Shown: positions 55,760-64,000 of the stretch, in pieces
How positions within the stretch are numbered: the first letter of the stretch is position 1
How the letters are laid out: every line of letters begins with the position of its first letter
NCBI GenBank assembly: GCA_027186245.1
Contig: CP114482.1
Location: forward strand, 16,449,209 to 16,513,208
Reading direction: 5' to 3'
From: Coriaria nepalensis
Lineage: Eukaryota; Streptophyta; Magnoliopsida; Cucurbitales; Coriariaceae
Length of the DNA: 64,000 nt
The notes under the pieces: generated by a model
Told to the model about the DNA's origin: nothing
What the model saw: only the letters and a program-made list of their open reading frames with translations
Databases searched by the model: none
Made by a program: the position numbers and the translations under genes

Positions 55760-58700
55760 TCTTTTCAATCATTAAATTGTTTGAAGGCACTTCGAACCAA
55801 TTCTATTTTTGCATTTAAAACGCGACTTTCGTGCATAACTTGCAATTGATCTATTGATGGCAACTATGCCTTTTTTAGCGTTCAAGTCATATTTTTGCGT
55901 CTCTTTTAGTCAGTAAATCATTCTAAATCACTTCGAACGACATTCGGCCTTTAAACATGACTTTCGTGCGTAACTTGCTGTTGATCTATTATACGGAACA
56001 ATGCATTTGTTTAGCCTTAAAGTCATGTCATTGAGTCTCTTTTAGTCTTTAAATCATTCTAAATTAATTCGAACGAATTCTATTTTTGCCCTTCAAACAT
56101 TATTTTCTTACACAACTTGTAATTAATCTATTGAAGACAACGATGCATTATTTTAGCATTAAAAAGCATATCACTCTGTCTTTTCAATCATTAAATTGTT
56201 TGAAGGCACTTCGAACCAATTCTATTTTTGCACTTAAAACGCGACTTTCGTGCATAACTTGCAATTGATCTATTGATGGCAACTATGCCTTTTTTAGCGT
56301 TCAAGTCATATTTTTGCGTCTCTTTTAGTCAGTAAATCATTCTAAATCACTTCGAACGAAATTCGGCCTTTAAACATGACTTTCGTGCGTAACTTGCAGT
56401 TGATCTATTGTACGGAACAATGCATTTGTTTAGCCTTAAAGTCATGTCATTGAGTCTCTTTTAGTCTTTAAATCATTCTAAATTAATTCGAACGAATTCT
56501 ATTTTTGCCCTTCAAACATTATTTTCTTACATAACTTGTAATTAATCTACTGAAGACAACAATGCATTATTTTAGCATTAAAAAGAAGCATATCACAGAG
56601 TCTTTTCAATCATTAAATTGTTTGAAGGCACTTCGAACCAATTCTATTTTTGCATTTAAAACGCGACTTTCGTGCATAACTTGCAATTGATCTATTGATG
56701 GCAACTATGCCTTTTTTAGCGTTCAAGTCATATTTTTGCATCTCTTTTAGTCAGTAAATCATTCTAAAACACTTCGAACGAAATTCGGCCTTTAAACATG
56801 ACTTTCGTGCGTAACTTGCAGTTGATCTATTATACGGAACAATGCATTTGTTTAGCCTTAAAGTCATGTCATTGAGTCTCTTTTAGTCTTTACATCATTC
56901 TAAATTAACTCGAACGAATTCTATTTTTGCCCTTCAAACATTATTTTCTTACATAACTTGTAATTAATCTATTGAAGACAACGATGCATTATTTTAGCAT
57001 TAAAAAGCATATCACTCAGTCTTTTCAATCATTAAATTGTTTGAAGGCACTTCGAACCAATTCTATTTTTGCATTTAAAACGCGACTTTCGTGCATAACT
57101 TGCAATTGATCTATTGATGGCAACTATGCCTTTTTTAGCGTTCAAGTCATATTTTTGCGTCTCTTTTAGTCAGTAAATCATTCTAAATCACTTCGAACGA
57201 CATTCGGCCTTTAAACATGACTTTCGTGCGTAACTTGCAGTTGATCTATTATACGGAACAGTGCATTTGTTTAGCCTTAAAGTCATGTCATTGAGTCTCT
57301 TTTAGTCTTTAAATCATTCTGAATTAATTCGAACGAATTCTATTTTTGCCCTTCAAACATTATTTTCTTACATAACTTGTAATTAATCTACTGAAGACAA
57401 CAATGCATTATTTTAGCATTAAAAAGAAGCATATCACAAAGTCTTTTCGATCATTAAATTGTTTGAAGGCACTTCGAACCAATTCTATTTTTGCATTTAA
57501 AACGCGACTTTCGTGCATAACTTGCAATTGATCTATTGATGGCAACTATGCCTTTTTTAGCGTTCAAGTCATATTTTTGCGTCTCTTTTAGTCAGTAAAT
57601 CATTCTAAATCACTTCGAACGACATTCGGCCTTTAAACATGACTTTCGTGCGTAACTTGCAGTTGATCTATTATACGGAACAGTGCATTTGTTTAGCCTT
57701 AAAGTCATGTCATTGAGTCTCTTTTAGTCTTTAAATCATTCTAAATTAATTCGAACGAATTCTATTTTTGCCCTTCAAACATTATTTTCTTACATAACTT
57801 GTAATTAATCTACTGAAGACAACAATGCATTATTTTAGCATTAAAAAGAAGCATATCACAGAGTCTTTTCAATCATTAAATTGTTTGAAGGCACTTCGAA
57901 CCAATTCTATTTTTGCATTTAAAACGCGACTTTCGTGCATAACTTGCAATTGATCTATTGATGGCAACTATGCCTTTTTTAGCGTTCAAGTCATATTTTT
58001 GCGTCTCTTTTAGTCAGTAAATCATTCTAAATCACTTCGAACGACATTCGGCCTTTAAACATGACTTTCGTGCGTAACTTGCTGTTGATCTATTATACGG
58101 AACAATGCATTTGTTTAGCCTTAAAGTCATGTCATTGAGTCTCTTTTAGTCTTTAAATCATTCTAAATTAATTCGAACGAATTCTATTTTTGCCCTTCAA
58201 ACATTATTTTCTTACACAACTTGTAATTAATCTATTGAAGACAACGATGCATTATTTTAGCATTAAAAAGCATATCACTCTGTCTTTTCAATCATTAAAT
58301 TGTTTGAAGGCACTTCGAACCAATTCTATTTTTGCACTTAAAACGCGACTTTCGTGCATAACTTGCAATTGATCTATTGATGGCAACTATGCCTTTTTTA
58401 GCGTTCAAGTCATATTTTTGCGTCTCTTTTAGTCAGTAAATCATTCTAAATCACTTCGAACGAAATTCGGCCTTTAAACATGACTTTCGTGCGTAACTTG
58501 CAGTTGATCTATTGTACGGAACAATGCATTTGTTTAGCCTTAAAGTCATGTCATTGAGTCTCTTTTAGTCTTTAAATCATTCTAAATTAATTCGAACGAA
58601 TTCTATTTTTGCCCTTCAAACATTATTTTCTTACATAACTTGTAATTAATCTACTGAAGACAACAATGCATTATTTTAGCATTAAAAAGAAGCATATCAC

Positions 58701-59640
58701 AGAGTCTTTTCAATCATTAAATTGTTTGAAGGCACTTCGAACCAATTCTATTTTTGCATTTAAAACGCGACTTTCGTGCATAACTTGCAATTGATCTATT
58801 GATGGCAACTATGCCTTTTTTAGCGTTCAAGTCATATTTTTGCATCTCTTTTAGTCAGTAAATCATTCTAAAACACTTCGAACGAAATTCGGCCTTTAAA
58901 CATGACTTTCGTGCGTAACTTGCAGTTGATCTATTATACGGAACAATGCATTTGTTTAGCCTTAAAGTCATGTCATTGAGTCTCTTTTAGTCTTTACATC
59001 ATTCTAAATTAACTCGAACGAATTCTATTTTTGCCCTTCAAACATTATTTTCTTACATAACTTGTAATTAATCTATTGAAGACAACGATGCATTATTTTA
59101 GCATTAAAAAGCATATCACTCAGTCTTTTCAATCATTAAATTGTTTGAAGGCACTTCGAACCAATTCTATTTTTGCATTTAAAACGCGACTTTCGTGCAT
59201 AACTTGCAATTGATCTATTGATGGCAACTATGCCTTTTTTAGCGTTCAAGTCATATTTTTGCGTCTCTTTTAGTCAGTAAATCATTCTAAATCACTTCGA
59301 ACGACATTCGGCCTTTAAACATGACTTTCGTGCGTAACTTGCAGTTGATCTATTATACGGAACAGTGCATTTGTTTAGCCTTAAAGTCATGTCATTGAGT
59401 CTCTTTTAGTCTTTAAATCATTCTAAATTAATTCGAACGAATTCTATTTTTGCCCTTCAAACATTATTTTCTTACATAACTTGTAATTAATCTACTGAAG
59501 ACAACAATGCATTATTTTAGCATTAAAAAGAAGCATATCACAAAGTCTTTTCGATCATTAAATTGTTTGAAGGCACTTCGAACCAATTCTATTTTTGCAT
59601 TTAAAACGCGACTTTCGTGCATAACTTGCAATTGATCTAT
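55760..59640. repeat. 5-monomer HOR, 2104 bp, about two copies
   Basis: Anchors 55766, 56185, 56607, 57026 and 57448 map to 57870, 58289, 58711, 59130 and 59552, all at 2104 bp. Shared private markers are ATTGTACGGAAC, TTTTTGCATCTC with CTAAAACACTTCG, GAACAGTGC and CACAAAGTCTTTTCG. Similarity ends within the last monomer near 59.64 kb (GATGGAAAC). Confidence 0.9.
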
Positions 59641-60802
59641 TGATGGAAACTATGCCTTTTTTAGCGTTCAAGTCATATTTTTGCGTCTCTTTTAGTCAGT
59701 AAATCATTCTAAATCACTTCGAACGAAATTCGGCCTTTAAACATGACTTTCGTGCGTAACTTGCAGTTGATCTATTATACGGAACAATGCATTTGTTTAG
59801 CCTTAAAGTCATGTCATTGAGTCTCTTTTAGTCTTTAAATCATTCTAAATTAATTCGAACGAATTCTATTTTTGCCCTTCAAACATTATTTTCTTACATA
59901 ACTTGTAATTAATCTACTGAAGACAACAATGCATTATTTTAGCATTAAAAAGCATATCACAGAGTCTTTTCAATCATTAAATTGTTTGAAGGCACTTCGA
60001 ACCAATTCTATTTTTGCATTTAAAACGCGACTTTCGTGCATAACTTGCAATTGATCTATTGACGGCAACTATGCATTTTTTAGCGTTCAAGCCATACTTT
60101 TGCGTCTCTTTTAGTCAGTAAATCATTCTAAATCACTTCGTATGAAATTCGGCATTTAAACATGACTTTCGTGCGTAACTTGCAGTTGATCTATTGAAGG
60201 CAACAATGCATTTGTTTAGCCTTAAAGTCATGTCATTGAGTCTCTTTTAGTCTTTACATCATTCTAAATTAACTCGAACGAATTCTATTTTTGCCCTTCA
60301 AACATTATTTTCTTACATAACTTGTAATTAATCTATTGAAGACAACGATGCATTATTTTAGCATTAAAAAGCATATCACTCAGTCTTTTCAATCATTAAA
60401 TTGTTTGAAGGCACTTCGAACCAATTCTATTTTTGCATTTAAAACGCGACTTTCGTGCATAACTTGCAATTGATCTATTGATGGCAACTATGCCTTTTTT
60501 AGCGTTCAAGTCATATTTTTGCGTCTCTTTTAGTCAGTAAATCATTCTAAATCACTTCGAACGACATTCGGCCTTTAAACATGACTTTCGTGCGTAACTT
60601 GCAGTTGATCTATTATACGGAACAATGCATTTGTTTGGCCTTAAAGTCATGTCATTGAGTCTCTTTTAGTCTTTAAATCATTCTAAATTAATTCGAACGA
60701 ATTCTATTTTTGCCCTTCAAACATTATTTTCTTACATAACTTGTAATTAATCTACTGAAGACAACAATGCATTATTTTAGCATTAAAAAGCATATCACTC
60801 AG

Positions 60803-61357
60803 TCTTTTCAATCATTAAATTGTTTGAAGGCACTTCGAACCAATTCTCTTTTTGCATTTAAAACGGGACTTTCGTGCATAACTTGCAATTGATCTATTCA
60901 TGGCAACTATGCCTTTTTTAGCGTTCAAGCCATACTTTTGCGTCTCTTTTAGTCAGTAAATCATTCTAAATCACTTCGTATGAAATTCGGCATTTAAACA
61001 TGACTCTCATGCGTAACTTGCAGTTGATCTATTGAAGGCAACAATGCATTTGTTTAGCCTTAAAGTCATGTCATTGAGTCTCTTTTAGTCAGTAAATCAT
61101 TCTAAATCACTTCGAACGACATTCGGCCTTTAAACATGACTTTCGGGCGTAACTTGCAGTTGATCTATTGAAGGCAACAATGCATTTGTTTAGACTTAAA
61201 GTCATGTCATTGAGTCTCTTTTAGTCTTTAAATCATTCTAAATTAATTCGAACGAATTCTATTTTTGCCCTTCAAACATTATTTTCTTACATAACTTGTA
61301 ATTAATCTATTGAAGACAACAATGCATTATTTTAGCATTAAAAAGCATATCACTCAG
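60803..61357. repeat. Aberrant 555-bp monomer with order A-B-B-C
   Basis: The interval from anchor 60809 to 61364 is 555 bp, exactly one 136-bp B subunit longer than 419. The first B (60943-61078) is B-I (CTTCGTATGAAATTCGG). The second (61079-61214) is B-III (CTTCGAACGACATTCGG) and C starts at 61215. All boundaries fall at the TCTCTTTTAGTC block that opens both B and C. It is the only subunit-number change in the window. Confidence 0.95.
61079..61214. repeat. Extra B subunit in the A-B-B-C monomer
   Basis: This 136-bp copy begins TCTCTTTTAGTCAGTAAATC and ends GTCATTGAG, as a normal B does. It has private changes TTTCGGGCGTAAC and TTTAGACTTAAAG. Its GACATTCGG marker belongs to the right-block B-III class, whereas the preceding B is B-I, so it is not a simple slippage copy of its neighbour. 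Confidence 0.9.
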
Positions 61358-62614
61358 TCTTTTCAATCATTAAATTGTTTGAAGGCACTTCGAACCAATT
61401 CTATTTTTGCATTTAAAACGCGACTTTCGTGCATAACTTGCAATTGATCTATTGATGGCAACTATGCCTTTTTTAGCGTTCAAGTCATATTTTTGCGTCT
61501 CTTTTAGTCAGTAAATCATTCTATATCACTTCGAACGAAATTCGGCCTTTAAACATGACTTTCGTGCGTAACTTGCAGTTGATCTATTATACGGAACGAT
61601 GCATTTCTTTAGCCTTAAAGTCATGTCATTGAGTCTCTTTTAGTCTTTAAATCATTCTAAATTAATTCGAACGAATTCTATTTTTGCCCTTCAAACATTA
61701 TTTTCTTACATAACTTGTAATTAATCTACTGAAGACAACAATGCATTATTTTAGCATTAAAAAGCATATCACTCATTGTTTTCAATCATTAAATCGTTTG
61801 AAGGCACTTCGAACCAATTCTATTTTTGCATTTAAAATGCGACCTTCGTGCATAACTTGCAATTGATCTATTGATGGCAACTATGCATTTTTTAGCGTTC
61901 AAGCCATACTTTTGCGTCTCTTTTAGTTAGTAAATCATTCTAAATCACTTCGTATGAAATTCGGCATTTAAACATGACTTTCGTGCGTAACTTGCGGTTG
62001 ATCTATTGAAGGCAACAATGCATTTGTTTAGCCTTAAAGTCATGTCATTGAGTCTTTTTTGGTCATTAAATCATTCTAAATTAATTCGACCGAATTCTAT
62101 TTTCGCCCTTCAAACATTATTTTCTTACATAACTTGTAATTAATCTATTGAAGACAACAATGCATTATTTTAGCATTAAAAAGCATATCACTCAGTCTTT
62201 TCAATCATTAAATTGTTTGAAGGCACTTCGAACCAATTCTCTTTTTGCATTTAAAACGGGACTTTCGTGCATAACTTGCAATTGACCTATTGATGGCGAC
62301 TATGCCTTTTTTAACGTTCAAGTCATATTTTTGCGCCTCTTTTAGTCAGTAAATCATTCTAAATCACTTCGAACGAAATTCGGCCTTTAAACATGACTTT
62401 CGTGCGTAACTTGCAGTAGATCTATTATACGGAACAATGCATTTGTTTAGCCTTAAAGTCATGTCATTGAGTCTCATTTAGTCTTTAAATCATTCTAAAT
62501 TAATTCGAACGAATTCTATTTTTGCCCTTCAAACATTATTTTCTTACATAACTTGTAATTAATCTACTGAAGACAACAATGCATTATTTTAGCATTAAAA
62601 AGCATATCACTCAG

Positions 62615-62754
62615 TCTTTTCAATCATTAAATTGTTTGAAGGCACTTCGAACCGACTCTATTTTTGCATTTAAAACGCGACTTTCGTGCATAACTTGCAA
62701 TTGATCTATTGATGGCAACTATGCATTTTTTAGCGTTCAAGCCATACTTTTGCG
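62615..62754. repeat. Subunit A (reference copy, 140 bp)
   Basis: Subunit A starts TCTTTTCAATCATTAAATTG, contains CACTTCGAACC, AAAACGCGACTTTCGTGC and the shared core with CAATTG, and ends TTTTGCG. Two main classes occur. A-II has AAAACGCGACTTTCG and TTAGCGTTCAAG (140 bp). A-I has TAGAACGCCATCTTCATG, TTAGCTTTAAAG and usually one extra T in the following T-run (141 bp), which explains most 420-bp monomers in the left block. A-I is seen from about 0.9 to 39.9 kb and not to the right of that. A third form with CTCTGCATTTTTTAGCG is scattered through the left 35 kb. Confidence 0.9.
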
Positions 62755-62890
62755 TCTCTTTTAGTCAGTAAATCATTCTAAATCACTTCGTATGAAATTC
62801 GGCATTTAAACATGACTTTCGTGCGTAACTTGCAGTTGATCTATTGAAGGCAACAATGCATTTGTTTAGCCATAAAGTCATGTCATTGAG
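62755..62890. repeat. Subunit B (reference copy, 136 bp)
   Basis: Subunit B starts TCTCTTTTAGTCAGTAAATC, has the CACTTCG box, then CATGACTTTCGTGC, the core with CAGTTGATC and ATGCATTTGTTTAGCC, and ends GTCATTGAG. Variants are B-I (TTCGTATGAAATTCGGC, main form in 1-26 kb and the form of this copy), B-II (TTCGAACGAAATTCGGCC) and B-III (TTCGAACGACATTCGGCC, right block). After ATCTATT the variants read GAAGGCAAC, ATAGGCAAC, ATAGGGAAC or ATACGGAAC; the last appears only from about 41.7 kb onward. Confidence 0.9.
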
Positions 62891-63033
62891 TCTCTTTTAG
62901 TCAATAAATCATTCTAAATTAATTCGACCGAATTCTATTTTCGCCCTTCAAACATTATTTTCTTACATAACTTGTAATTAATCTATTGAAGACAACAATG
63001 CATTATTTTAGCATTAAAAAGCATATCACTCAG
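62891..63033. repeat. Subunit C (reference copy, 143 bp)
   Basis: Subunit C starts TCTCTTTTAGTC like B, then ATTCTAAATTAATTCGA followed by a GAATTC. It continues with CATTATTTTCTTACATAAC, the core with GTAATTAATC, and an A-rich tail, GCATTAAAAAGCATATCAC. It is the most AT-rich subunit (about 26% GC by hand count). Variants are TTAGTTCG with TTCGCC and CAAATATT (left block), and TTAATTCG with TTTGCCC and CAAACATT (right block). A 3-bp insertion in the tail (AAAAAGAAGC) occurs at 46.9-59.6 kb. Some copies lose the GAATTC, for example TTCGAAAAAATTC near 1.57 and 12.04 kb and CGATATCTA near 45.99 and 50.61 kb. Confidence 0.9.
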
Positions 63034-63773
63034 CCTTTTCAATCATTAAATTGTTTGAAGGCACTTCGAACCAATTCTATTTTTGCATTTAAAACGCGAC
63101 TTTCGTGCATAACTTGCAATTGATCTATTGATGGCAACTATGCATTTTTTAGCGTTCAAGCCATACTTTTGCGTCTTTTTTAGTCAGTAAATCATTCTAA
63201 ATCACTTCGTATGAAATTCGGCATTTAAACATGACTTTCGTGCGTAACTTGCAGTTGATCTATTGAAGGCAACAATGCATTTGTTTAGCCTTAAAGTCAT
63301 GTCATTGAGTCTCATGTAGTCTTTAAATCATTCTAAATTAATTCGAACGAATTCTATTTTCGCCCTTCAAACATTATTTTCTTACATAACTTGTAATTAA
63401 TCTACTGAAGACAACAATGCATTATTTTAGCATTAAAAAGCATATCACTCAGTCTTTTCAATCATTAAATTGTTTGAAGGCACTTCGAACCAATTCTCTT
63501 TTTGCATTTAAAACGCGACTTTCGTGCATAATTTGCAATTGATCTATTGAGGGCAACTATTCCTTTTTTAGCATTCAAGTCATATTTTTGCGTCTCTTTT
63601 AGTCAGTAAATCATTCTAAATCACTTCGAACGAAATTCGGCCTTTAAACATGACTTTCGTGCGTAACTTGCAGTAGATCTATTATACGGAACAATGCATT
63701 TGTTTAGCTTTAAAGTCATGTCATTGAGTCTCATTTAGTCTTTAAATCATTCTAAATTAATTCGAACGAATTC

Positions 63774-63784
63774 TATTTTTTTGC
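63774..63784. other. 2-bp T-run expansion in subunit C
   Basis: TTCTATTTTTTTGCCC replaces TTCTATTTTTGCCC, giving a 421-bp monomer. It is a simple homopolymer length change and could equally be a sequencing or consensus error. Confidence 0.6.
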
Positions 63785-64000
63785 CCTTCAAACATTATTT
63801 TCTTACATAACTTGTAATTAATCTACTGAAGACAACAATGCATTATTTTAGCATTAAAAAGCATATCACTCAGTCTTTTCAATCATTAAATCGTTTGAAG
63901 GCACATCGAACCAATTCTATTTTTTCATTTAAAATGCGACTTTCGTGCATAACTTGCAATTGATCTATTGATGGCAACTATGCATTTTTTAGCGTTCAAG

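Larger units (their letters stand above)
62615..63033. repeat. Representative complete 419-bp monomer (A-B-C)
   Basis: This monomer is a clean reference copy with subunits of 140, 136 and 143 bp. The three subunits are diverged relatives: each has a TTCG-containing box about 31-45 bp from its start and an ACTTG...ATCTATTGA...CAAC...ATGCATT core from about 75 to 115. The monomer is therefore a fixed trimer of an older ~140-bp repeat, a size close to the ~147 bp of a nucleosome core. It carries a GAATTC site once, in subunit C, as do most monomers in the window. Confidence 0.93.
1..64000. repeat. Tandem satellite array, ~419-bp monomer, fills the window
   Basis: An anchor at the start of subunit A recurs 153 times, from position 5 to 63880. 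Intervals are 417-422 bp, with exceptions of 407 (from 1681), 415 (from 18026) and 555 (from 60809). Excluding the extra 136 bp near 61 kb, the mean period is about 419.3 bp. No stretch longer than a few bases falls outside the repeat and neither array edge is present. A hand count of one monomer gives about 32% GC. The arrangement is typical of eukaryotic centromeric or heterochromatic satellites; centromere identity is inference. Strand is arbitrary: all monomers are in the same orientation. Confidence 0.98.
40650..64000. repeat. Right subfamily block (TATACGG / TTTGCCC type)
   Basis: Nearly all A subunits are A-II, mostly with TTCTATTTTTGC, and A-I is absent. Many B subunits carry TATTATACGGAAC and many C subunits carry TTTGCCC and GACAACGATGC. 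Monomers look more alike than in the transition block, and short-period higher-order repeats (841, 1676, 2104 and ~4618 bp) dominate, consistent with recent local amplification. Confidence 0.78.

Noticed and set aside
42230..58372. Fourteen 60-residue open frames on the plus strand in the right block, all nearly identical
   Set aside because: They start at TTG, recur at multiples of the satellite period across the C/A junction, and exist only because of one TAA-to-CAA change. There is no start context, domain or codon pattern, and the same bases are closed in most other monomers.
1..64000. CRISPR array
   Set aside because: Repeats are regular, but there are no unique spacers: the entire 419 bp is conserved between units. 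Unit length and AT content fit satellite DNA.
1..64000. Repeat domains of a large protein or tandem gene cluster
   Set aside because: The 419-bp period is not a multiple of three and stop codons occur in all frames, so no continuous coding repeat is possible.
1..64000. Naming the species or a known satellite family
   Set aside because: The monomer is not one I recognise with confidence; size and AT-richness fit many plants and insects. A search of satellite databases with 62615-63033 would decide.
1..64000. ATGCAT, TTCGAA and CAATTG palindromes as regulatory sites or origins
   Set aside because: They occur about once per subunit or monomer as part of the repeat consensus and show no special clustering; nothing links them to promoter or origin function.
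1..64000. Inverted segments or strand switches in the array
   Set aside because: All 153 anchors read in the same direction with normal spacing, so no inversion is present.

Overview
The whole 64 kb window is one uninterrupted tandem satellite DNA array. I see no protein-coding gene, RNA gene, CRISPR array, transposon or unique-sequence island. Walking a fixed anchor (CAATCATTAAATTG and its one-base variants) from end to end gives 153 occurrences, at positions 5 to 63880. Almost every interval is 417-422 bp, so there are 152 complete monomers and the array runs off both ends. Hand-counting one representative monomer gives about 32% GC. Such an array fits a eukaryotic centromeric, pericentromeric or other heterochromatic satellite block from a long-read assembly. 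The sequence alone does not let me name the species or even decide between plant and animal. I do not recognise the monomer as a named satellite family.

The ~419 bp monomer is itself a fixed trimer of three diverged, related subunits: A (140-141 bp), B (136 bp) and C (143 bp, or 146 bp with a 3-bp insertion). All three share a core of about 40 bp around ACTTG-A-TT-ATCTATTGA-G-CAAC-ATGCATT, and B and C also share their first 30 bases. The A-B-C order holds through the window with one exception: at 60.8-61.36 kb one monomer is A-B-B-C (555 bp).

Region by region. 1-26 kb is a left block dominated by subunit variants A-I (TTTAGAACGCCATCTTCATG), B-I (CTTCGTATGAAATTCGG) and C with TTCGCC. It holds 6-mer, 3-mer, 7-mer, 16-mer and 18-mer higher-order repeats (HORs). 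26-41 kb is a transition zone of mixed subfamilies with 6-mer, 9-mer, 8-mer and 3-mer duplications, several joined inside a monomer. 41-64 kb is a right block with B carrying TATTATACGGAAC, C carrying TTTGCCC, and A with TCTATTTTTGC. Here the hierarchy is clearest: an 841-bp dimer, a 1676-bp tetramer, a 2104-bp pentamer and a ~4618-bp 11-mer that contains copies of the smaller units.

No genes act together here. What the window records is the mechanism and order of satellite growth: repeated unequal exchange or replication-based duplication at scales from one 136-bp subunit to 18 monomers. It also shows probable CpG-methylation decay as subfamily markers, and a subset of B subunits with half of a CENP-B-box-like motif. 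Short open frames at 42-58 kb are by-products of point changes in the satellite, not genes.
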